Positions 52,017 to 57,745 of a stretch of 57,745 nt of DNA are shown here, piece by piece. The stretch spans positions 1 to 57,745 of the forward strand of contig JARGGB010000010.1 of NCBI GenBank assembly GCA_029210815.1, given 5' to 3'. Each line of letters begins with the position of its first letter. Position 1 is the first letter of the stretch. The stretch comes from Candidatus Brevefilum sp. (lineage in GTDB: Bacteria; Chloroflexota; Anaerolineae; Anaerolineales; Anaerolineaceae). The position numbers were made by a program, and so were the translations under genes. A model generated the notes under the pieces. The model was not told where the DNA came from. It ran no database searches and was given only the letters and a program-made list of their open reading frames with translations.

Positions 52017-53351
52017 TTGAATAAGGTTGAGAGCGACCAAATTCCATCTGAACAATTAAGCATAAGAAAAGTATTGGTGACCTGGCTGCCGCTTGTTGCC
52101 AGCTGGACGTTGATGAGCCTGGAAATACCGGTTGTCAATGCGATCATTGCTCGCTTATCCAACCCCGAGATCAACCTGGCTGCCTATGGTGGTTTTGTCT
52201 ATCCCATTGCCCTGACCATTGAAGCACCGATCATCATGCTTCTGGCGGGATCCACGGCTTTAAGCAGAGACTGGCAATCTTATCGCCGACTGCGAAAGAT
52301 CACCATCTGGATGGGTGGGGGCTTGTCTTTGTTACACCTGGTGATTGCACTCACGCCCTTGTTTGATTTTATTGCCAACGTCATCCTGAGAGTGCCATCT
52401 GCCCTTGTGGAACCGGGTCGGTCAGCTTTTCTGATGCTGACGCCCTGGACCTTTTCCATTGCTTTCAGGCGATTCCAACAGGGGGCAATGATTCGTTTTG
52501 GCCATTCGCGTGCAGTGGGGGAAACAACCTTCATCCGTTTGCTAACAGTTTCGATCGTTCTGGCGGTTGGCATCACGACAAAAGCTTTGCCAGGGGCTGT
52601 CCTGGCGGGTCTTGCACAAGGACTGGGAGTAACCTCCGAGGCGATCTTTGCAGGTATAAGAATTCGAAAGATCATTCCAGAAATGAAAACTGCCCCCGAG
52701 CCAGAAAAACAACTGACAATCCAACGTTTCATTGTTTTCTATACCCCCCTGGCTCTCACTTCAACGCTCTGGTTGTTGTGGCAGCCCATCATGAGCGGTT
52801 CATTATCCCGGATGCCAGATCCGATTGAGTCCCTGGCGATCTGGTCGGTGGTCACCGGATTATTGTTTATGTTTCGCAGCCCCGGTGTTGCCTTCAATGA
52901 GGCTGTTGTGGCTTTGCTTGAGGAACCGAAATCCTTTACAGTGCTGAAGAAATTCGCGCGGATAGGGTCATTAGTCTCGATTGGAATCGCGATTTTATTT
53001 GTCGTTACACCGCTGTCTAACCTGTGGTTTACTTATGGCGCAAATATTCAGGCTTCGAATGTGCCTATCGCCAGATATACAATGATATTAGGTCTTCCGC
53101 TGGCATTTCTGCCGTTTTATATTAGTTTTTACCAGGGAATTATTGTTGATCGTGAAAAGACCGGCCCAGTCGCAGAGGCAGTTGCTGTTTTCCTGGCAAC
53201 GATCAGTATCTTACTAATAATTGGCGTAATCACAAACATTGCGAAGGGTGTGTATGTTGCAGCCGTTGCATATTCAGCGGCACACCTGACACAAACCTTG
53301 TGGTTGATGATTCGAAGCCGAAAGCAGCGGCGGCTGCTGGCGGGGGTATGA
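52017..53351 (+). CDS. MOP-superfamily membrane transporter (MATE/ANK-like)
   Basis: A 444-aa polytopic membrane protein with about 12 hydrophobic segments in two similar halves, as in MATE-type and polysaccharide flippase families. Some local resemblance to the ANKH family is suggested by AAYGGFVYPIALTIEAP in the first half and VFYTPLALTSTLWLLWQPI at the start of the second half; this is from memory and weak. The substrate is unknown. It starts with TTG, with AAGGA about 10 nt upstream. It is convergent with the polyprenyl synthase gene, 13 bp away. Confidence 0.72.
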   Translation: MNKVESDQIPSEQLSIRKVLVTWLPLVASWTLMSLEIPVVNAIIARLSNPEINLAAYGGFVYPIALTIEAPIIMLLAGSTALSRDWQSYRRLRKITIWMGGGLSLLHLVIALTPLFDFIANVILRVPSALVEPGRSAFLMLTPWTFSIAFRRFQQGAMIRFGHSRAVGETTFIRLLTVSIVLAVGITTKALPGAVLAGLAQGLGVTSEAIFAGIRIRKIIPEMKTAPEPEKQLTIQRFIVFYTPLALTSTLWLLWQPIMSGSLSRMPDPIESLAIWSVVTGLLFMFRSPGVAFNEAVVALLEEPKSFTVLKKFARIGSLVSIGIAILFVVTPLSNLWFTYGANIQASNVPIARYTMILGLPLAFLPFYISFYQGIIVDREKTGPVAEAVAVFLATISILLIIGVITNIAKGVYVAAVAYSAAHLTQTLWLMIRSRKQRRLLAGV

Positions 53352-53364
53352 AGTTTGATTGATG

Positions 53365-54372
53365 TTAGGAGTTACGATTCAGTAATGTTTCAGTTAATTC
53401 GTTTAAAGCTTTGATGTATTCATTTTCTGTTGGAAAAAGTTCATGGAGTGCTTTGAAGGCTTTTTCTGTGTATTGCTGCGCTTTGGCTTGAATAAAATCC
53501 TGGGCGCCGCAGGCAACCAGCATCTTGGCGAATGTGTCGACATTTTCTGCTGATATTTTTTCCTTATTCCAGATGTTCTTGAAATCTTTACTATGCTTCA
53601 AACCAAATAATATTGGCAGGGACTTTTTTCTGGTCAACAAATCCGTTGCGGCAGATTTTCCAGTCTTGTGGGGGTCACCCCATATGCCAAGGTAATCATC
53701 CTGAATTTGAAAAGCCATTCCTAAACTTGAACCAAACGCCTCCAGTAATTCTAATTGCCTTTCCCCTACATGCGCGGTTAAACCACCCAGATAAGTAGAG
53801 AAACCAATTAAGGCGGCTGTTTTACCCCCGATCATATCGAAATAAGTGCTTACATCAATATCCTGTGATGATTCAAAGGCAATATCCAGGTATTGACCCC
53901 GTGTCAGATGCAGGCAGGTATGATTAAAAGCCTTTGACGCTTTCAGAGCAGTGACTTCATCACAGGTTTCATTCAGGGAAAGGATCGAAAGTTGAGCAAT
54001 GCTGAATAAGGCATCCCCTGCGTTTACTGCCTGGGCTAATCCCCATTTTTGCCAGAGGGTTGGCCTGCCGTGTCGAATAGGTGAATTGTCTTCAATATCA
54101 TCGTGAATCAGGGTGAAATTATGCAGGTATTCGATTGCCACGGCACCGGGCATCGTATTTTGGATGGATCCATTCAAGGCACCTGCACACAGCAAGCTTA
54201 AAAATGGACGAATCCGTTTCCCGTGGCTTCCTCCCTCATCTTCCCAGCCCATGTGGTAGCTGATCATTTCATATAAACGCAGGCTTTGTCCAAAATTCAG
54301 TGACTGCAGAAAGTATTTAAGCCGGTTTTCAATTTCCGGAAGGAGCTGCTTTTGCAAAATGGTCAGGATCAT
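53365..54372 (-). CDS. Polyprenyl diphosphate synthase (GGPP/FPP synthase family)
   Basis: Condenses isopentenyl diphosphate with allylic diphosphates to build isoprenoid chains. The 335-aa helical protein has the first Asp-rich motif in LIHDDIEDNSPIRHG and the second in FQIQDDYLGIWGD, plus GKRIRPFLSLL. Chain length cannot be read with certainty. It lies 12 bp downstream of the type 2 IDI gene, so one unit makes the C5 isomer and elongates it. Confidence 0.92.
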   Translation of the reverse strand: MILTILQKQLLPEIENRLKYFLQSLNFGQSLRLYEMISYHMGWEDEGGSHGKRIRPFLSLLCAGALNGSIQNTMPGAVAIEYLHNFTLIHDDIEDNSPIRHGRPTLWQKWGLAQAVNAGDALFSIAQLSILSLNETCDEVTALKASKAFNHTCLHLTRGQYLDIAFESSQDIDVSTYFDMIGGKTAALIGFSTYLGGLTAHVGERQLELLEAFGSSLGMAFQIQDDYLGIWGDPHKTGKSAATDLLTRKKSLPILFGLKHSKDFKNIWNKEKISAENVDTFAKMLVACGAQDFIQAKAQQYTEKAFKALHELFPTENEYIKALNELTETLLNRNS

Positions 54373-54384
54373 AAATAAAACCTA

Positions 54385-55416
54385 CTAGTTGCGTTCCTGT
54401 ATATTGTCCCGATTGAGGGCTTTCAGGTCTTTTGAACCGGTAGCAAACATTGCAATTCGGATTTGATCAACAATCATCTTCATCACATTAATGGTCGTTT
54501 CAAGATTTTGGTTTGCTGCCTTCAAGAAGACTCCCGCCATCCCGCCCAATGTTGCGCCTAATGCCAGGCATTTTGCAATATCAACACCGGTGCGAAGGCC
54601 CCCTGAAGCAAAAATTAGCCAGTCTTCACTTGCCCAACGGGCATTTTCAATTGAAATTGCCGTTGGAATTCCCCAGTCTCTAAAGGCAGCGGCTGTTTGA
54701 GCCTGGTAAGGGTCTTTCATACGGTGCATCTCAACCTGGGACCAGGATGTTCCGCCTGCACCCGCCACATCAATCGCGTCAACCCCTGCTTCTAAGAGTC
54801 GTTTTGCTGTTTCTCTGGATATGCCCCAACCGACTTCCTTAACGATCAGTGGAACATTCAGGCTTTTTTTAATCTCAGCGATCTTCTTTGCCAAATTGCT
54901 GAAATTGGAATTTCCTTCCAATTGGAGGGCTTCTTGTAAAGGATTGAGGTGAAGCACCAGGGCATCCGCTTCAATCATATCCACGGCTTTCTGGCATTGG
55001 TCGACCCCATAACCATAGTTCAGCTGGACTGCGCCAATGTTTGCAAAACCGAGAATACCAGGGGCATACTTGCGAATGTTGAATGTCTTTTTGACTTTCG
55101 GGTTTTCAATGGCTGCTCGCTGTGAACCCACAGCCATGCAGCAGCCGATTTCCTGCGCTGCTGTGGCGAGATTGCGATTGATTTGGTCTGCCTGGTCTGT
55201 GCCGCCCGTCATCGAGGATATCAGCAAGGGCACAGGAAGAACTTTCCCAAAAAGCTCCTGGCTCATGTCGACATCAGACAGTGAAATCTCCGGCAGTGCC
55301 TGATGAATAATTTGAAATTTTTCAAGTCCTGTAGACAAAGAAGAGTTAACATCCTCTTCTAAATTAATCCGGATGTGGTCGTCTTTGCGCTTGGAAATAT
55401 TCGTATCTTTTGTCAT
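54385..55416 (-). CDS. fni: Type 2 isopentenyl-diphosphate delta-isomerase
   Basis: FMN- and NADPH-dependent enzyme interconverting IPP and DMAPP. The 343-aa TIM-barrel protein begins [14 protein letters not shown] and contains [30 protein letters not shown] with the catalytic Gln, [14 protein letters not shown], and [10 protein letters not shown]. The FMN phosphate site [19 protein letters not shown] follows. Its start lies close to an A/T-rich divergent promoter region shared with acpP. Confidence 0.95.
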   Translation of the reverse strand: MTKDTNISKRKDDHIRINLEEDVNSSLSTGLEKFQIIHQALPEISLSDVDMSQELFGKVLPVPLLISSMTGGTDQADQINRNLATAAQEIGCCMAVGSQRAAIENPKVKKTFNIRKYAPGILGFANIGAVQLNYGYGVDQCQKAVDMIEADALVLHLNPLQEALQLEGNSNFSNLAKKIAEIKKSLNVPLIVKEVGWGISRETAKRLLEAGVDAIDVAGAGGTSWSQVEMHRMKDPYQAQTAAAFRDWGIPTAISIENARWASEDWLIFASGGLRTGVDIAKCLALGATLGGMAGVFLKAANQNLETTINVMKMIVDQIRIAMFATGSKDLKALNRDNIQERN

Positions 55417-55446
55417 CTGTCTGTGTTTATTATATATGAATTACGG

Positions 55447-55452
55447 TATAAT
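55447..55452 (+). promoter_or_regulatory. -10 box of acpP
   Basis: TATAAT lies 61 nt before the acpP ATG. The leader contains the TAGGAGG ribosome-binding site 8 nt before the start. Confidence 0.45.
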
Positions 55453-55513
55453 CCTTGACAGTTTTTCAAGGCGCGTTAGAATGTGAGTAACACTTTTCCA
55501 GATAGGAGGCTTT

Positions 55514-55747
55514 ATGTCAGACACATTAAATGAGGTCAAAGAAGTCATAGTTGATGTATTAAAGGTTGATGATGATAATATTACCGCGGAAACCCGTTTC
55601 ATAGAAGATTTGAAGGCGGATTCAATGGACCAGTTTTTCTTGATAGACGGTTTTTGCGAGAAATTTGACATTACCATTACTGATGAGGAAGCAAGGCAAA
55701 TTCAGACGGTTGGAGATGCAGTGACCTTTATAGAAGGTAAGTTGTAA
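55514..55747 (+). CDS. acpP: Acyl carrier protein
   Basis: Carries growing acyl chains on a phosphopantetheine arm in fatty-acid synthesis. It is a 77-aa acidic helical protein. The attachment serine is in DLKADSMDQFFL (canonical DLGADSLD), and the C-terminal GDAVTFIE helix is typical. The residues after the Ser (MDQFFLI) differ a little from housekeeping AcpP (LDTVEL), so it could serve a specialised pathway. A strong GGAGG precedes it. No fatty-acid genes are adjacent; a terminator follows. Confidence 0.9.
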   Translation: MSDTLNEVKEVIVDVLKVDDDNITAETRFIEDLKADSMDQFFLIDGFCEKFDITITDEEARQIQTVGDAVTFIEGKL

Positions 55748-55789
55748 TAATCAATTCGCATTTGAATTAAAAGAGGTTAGCAACCCGTC

Positions 55790-55818
55790 AAAAAGAGAGG
55801 GAGGCTACCCTCTTTTTG
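55790..55818 (+). terminator. Intrinsic terminator after acpP
   Basis: AAAAAGAG (55790-55797) pairs with CTCTTTTT (55810-55817), with a GC-rich interior and T-run. Confidence 0.75.
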
Positions 55819-55938
55819 CATTTAATAATCGAATTTATTCTAGGTAAACATTGAACAAAACCCGGTTGATTATCCCTGACGTATTACTTTTATTATAGAA
55901 ACGTCATCATATGATAATGAGGATGAGTGTTTGAAATT

Positions 55939-55944
55939 TATAAT
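55939..55944 (+). promoter_or_regulatory. -10 box of the sigma-factor operon
   Basis: TATAAT is 68 nt before the ATG at 56013. It overlaps the upstream TTG that would open the frame at 55944, which favours the downstream start for the sigma factor. Confidence 0.35.
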
Positions 55945-56012
55945 TGACACATAATAATAATAATCCGTCACGTTTTTGGTGGGATTACGTTGTAATAAGT
56001 GAGATAGCTGCT

Positions 56013-56549
56013 ATGGAAAAAAACAAAGATCAAATAGTTCAGCTTGATAAGGAAAAACTTATCAAGCTGTATGAAGAAAACAATGAAGCGCTTTATAGAT
56101 ATGCATACCGTTACTTAAGTGACAAGGATCTGGCTGAGGAATGTGTTTCTGAGGTTTTTACGAGATATTTGCAAGTTCTACAGACTGGAAAATCTCCAAA
56201 TGGACACACGAAGGCTTATCTTTATCGAATAGCATATAATTGGATCGTTGACTATTACCGAAAAAGAAAGCCCGATGAAAATGTCGGCGAAGACCTTGTA
56301 CCAGATCAAAAAACAAACCCGGAGCTGCTTTTTTCAAATAAACAAAGGCATGAACGATTACGGAAAGCCCTGCTAAAGCTGCCTGAAGAACAAAGAATGG
56401 TGATCGAGTTACGAATTATGGAAGAATGGTCACATGAAAAAGTGGCTGAACATCTTGGCAAAACAGTGGAAGCAAGCAGAGCAATGCAGTATCGAGCAAT
56501 CAAACGATTGCGAAAAACATTAGATGGTATCGGGAAGTGGAAACGATGA
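56013..56549 (+). CDS. RNA polymerase sigma factor, sigma-70 family (ECF-like)
   Basis: A 178-aa ECF-type sigma factor with region 2 (YRYAYRYLSDKDLAEECVSEVFTRYL, then AYLYRIAYNWIVDYYRKRK) and region 4 (LPEEQRMVIELRIMEEWSHEKVAEHLG). Regions 1.1 and 3 are missing, as expected. The frame is open to 55944, but ATG 56013 fits the family N-terminus and the promoter position. Its stop overlaps the start of the DUF5667-like membrane protein (ATGA), so the two are translationally coupled. That partner may control the sigma factor. Confidence 0.88.
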   Translation: MEKNKDQIVQLDKEKLIKLYEENNEALYRYAYRYLSDKDLAEECVSEVFTRYLQVLQTGKSPNGHTKAYLYRIAYNWIVDYYRKRKPDENVGEDLVPDQKTNPELLFSNKQRHERLRKALLKLPEEQRMVIELRIMEEWSHEKVAEHLGKTVEASRAMQYRAIKRLRKTLDGIGKWKR

Positions 56550-57745
56550 AAGATTACAAGTATCAAAACAATCATGCAGATCTGGAGCTTGAAGCATTGC
56601 TTGTAGAGCTGCGGCAGGTTCCTCAACGTGACCCGGAAAAAGCTGAAAAATCAAAAGCAAGATTTTTATCAGAGATTGACAATATCAATAAAGAAGAGCG
56701 GATTAGTGCTCAAGAAAATCAAACGAATATTGTAAGACAAATAAAGGAGTATTTTAAAATGGCAACACCAAAAATGAAAAAAGTATATCAAACAGCAGCA
56801 ATTGCGATTGTCGTCGTAGCATTTTTGTTCGGCGGCGCAGGGATTACAGCTGCAGCAGCCTCGAATTCTCTACCCGGGGATCGCTTATATGCAGTAAAGT
56901 CTGGCATTGAAAAAGCCAGAGTTCAACTGGCAACTGAAACTGAAGACAAAGTTCAGCTCAATCTCCAATACGCACAGATGCGGCTTGAAGAGATTGAATC
57001 ATTGATCGCTCAGGGAAGATTCAACGACATTGGTAAAGCTGTGAACTCCTATGAACAATATATTCAAAGAGCACTTTCAGAATTAGGAAAACTGAGCCAA
57101 TCAGATCCTGAACGAGCACAAATATTGTTCAGCCAGATAGCCAGTTCATTGAAATCCTTTGCAATGGCTTTCGAGAACGTTTCCGGAAGTTCACAGAGCA
57201 ACCAGCTTCCGTCCTTTGATGATGTTATCCGATTTTCTGAATCTGCTGGTGCCTACAGCGGTGAAATTGAATTCAAGGGCTATGTTGAAAATGTAAGCGG
57301 TAATATTTGGACAATCTCCGGGTATCAAATAATTGTGACATCAGCAACGGAAATTAAAGGGCAAATCAGTGCCGATAATTTCGTAAAAGTTGAAGCCTGG
57401 GTTGATGACCAGGGCACGATATTTGCTAAAGAGATTGAACTTGAAACAGATGATGAAATGTCCTACAAAGGTGAATATGAAGTCAAAGGCATCGTCAGTG
57501 AGGTTGGTGATGGCTACTTCATGATCAACGGAATGCGCTTTGAACTCACACCAAACTCAGAGATTGAAGATGACATTGAAGTTGGCGATTTTGTAAAAGT
57601 CGAAGGCGGCATGCTTGGAAACGGCGTCTTCTATATCGTAGAAATTGAGATCGAGGATGATTACGACGATATGTACGACGAGGATGACGACGACATGTAC
57701 GACGAGGATGACGACGACATGTACGACGATGATGACGACGACATG
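56546..57745 (+). CDS. DUF5667/DUF5666-like membrane protein, sigma-factor partner (3' end outside window)
   Basis: Open for 400 codons to the window edge with no stop. A cytoplasmic N-terminus of ~80 residues, which might bind the sigma factor, is followed by a membrane segment (about 84-104). Then comes a DUF5667-like region (SLPGDRLYAVKSGIEKARV, 109-200), then two DUF5666-like beta repeats (about 227-365, each with a 'G.V..V....W/F.I.G' pattern). The tail is almost pure Asp/Glu/Tyr/Met (MYDEDDDD units). The start overlaps the sigma-factor stop. A role as membrane anti-sigma or cation-sensing regulator is inference. Confidence 0.8.
   Translation, partial: MKDYKYQNNHADLELEALLVELRQVPQRDPEKAEKSKARFLSEIDNINKEERISAQENQTNIVRQIKEYFKMATPKMKKVYQTAAIAIVVVAFLFGGAGITAAAASNSLPGDRLYAVKSGIEKARVQLATETEDKVQLNLQYAQMRLEEIESLIAQGRFNDIGKAVNSYEQYIQRALSELGKLSQSDPERAQILFSQIASSLKSFAMAFENVSGSSQSNQLPSFDDVIRFSESAGAYSGEIEFKGYVENVSGNIWTISGYQIIVTSATEIKGQISADNFVKVEAWVDDQGTIFAKEIELETDDEMSYKGEYEVKGIVSEVGDGYFMINGMRFELTPNSEIEDDIEVGDFVKVEGGMLGNGVFYIVEIEIEDDYDDMYDEDDDDMYDEDDDDMYDDDDDDM
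57671..57745 (+). repeat. 24-bp in-frame tandem repeat
   Basis: A 24-bp unit starting ATGTACGACGA begins at 57671, 57695 and 57719, with a fourth starting at 57743 at the edge. Each encodes MYDEDDDD or MYDDDDDD. Being a multiple of 3, copy changes keep the frame. The full array length is not visible. Confidence 0.9.

Noticed and set aside
1-57745. CRISPR arrays, tRNA/rRNA genes, prophage or IS elements
   Set aside because: No regularly spaced direct repeats, tRNA cloverleaf with conserved T-loop, rRNA stretches, transposases or phage genes were recognised by eye; small tRNAs could only be excluded fully with a dedicated search.

Overview
The window (57.7 kb) reads as chromosome from a member of the Chloroflexota, most likely class Anaerolineae. 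This is inferred from the gene mix (coenzyme F420 genes, type 2 isopentenyl-diphosphate isomerase, selenium-type molybdenum hydroxylases), from membrane proteins with Pro/Thr-rich 'PTPT' stalks, and from moderate GC. No 16S or other rRNA marker is present, so the assignment is not proven. Genes are dense and on both strands. No CRISPR array, prophage, IS transposase or tRNA was recognised.

Region 1 (1-8415): the 3' part of valS; a conserved 577-aa protein of unknown function; a HAD hydrolase with canonical rsmI (16S C1402 2'-O-methylation); a YhhQ-type queuosine-precursor transporter; rsmE (16S m3U1498); a DAG-kinase-like lipid kinase and a PlsC acyltransferase.

Region 2 (8407-13308, minus strand) is the most interesting part. 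It is a tightly packed five-gene operon: a diverged second RsmI, a tRNA-guanine transglycosylase homologue with an altered substrate pocket, two tandem homologues of the ArmA/Rmt 16S rRNA m7G1405 methyltransferases, and an RsmF-like m5C methyltransferase. The family targets (C1402, G1405, C1407 of helix 44, and the wobble base of the anticodon) all lie in the ribosomal decoding site. RsmI, RsmE and RimO (S12) are encoded within a few kilobases.

Region 3 (13616-25591): murJ, a TPR-like membrane protein, rimO, a RodZ-like protein with two HTH domains, ribosomal protein L9, methylmalonyl-CoA mutase large subunit plus epimerase, a cyclophilin, and a peptidase cluster (M24 peptidase, Pcp, DUF309).

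Region 4 (25757-43134, plus strand) is a 16-gene run that looks like one transcription unit. It begins with ssnA and ends with molybdenum-hydroxylase genes and their selenium-type maturation factors (ygfM/xdhD-like, xdhC, a second hydroxylase with a different fusion pattern, yqeB, a yqeC-mocA fusion). Between ssnA and the hydroxylases lies an F420 block: F420:NADP oxidoreductase, cofE, a 2H phosphoesterase, cofD, cofC and an LLM F420-dependent oxidoreductase.

Region 5 (43144-57745): an S41 protease; glmS preceded by a recognisable glmS self-cleaving ribozyme; an SDR; Mrp/ApbC; RicT; a PIG-L deacetylase and an M20 amidohydrolase; a MOP-superfamily transporter; polyprenyl synthase and type 2 IDI; an acyl carrier protein; and an ECF-like sigma factor followed by a DUF5667-like membrane protein that ends in a 24-bp tandem repeat cut by the window edge.

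Many promoters show an extended -10 (TGnTATAAT), and several -10 boxes lie only 6-8 nt from the start codon, which predicts leaderless transcripts.
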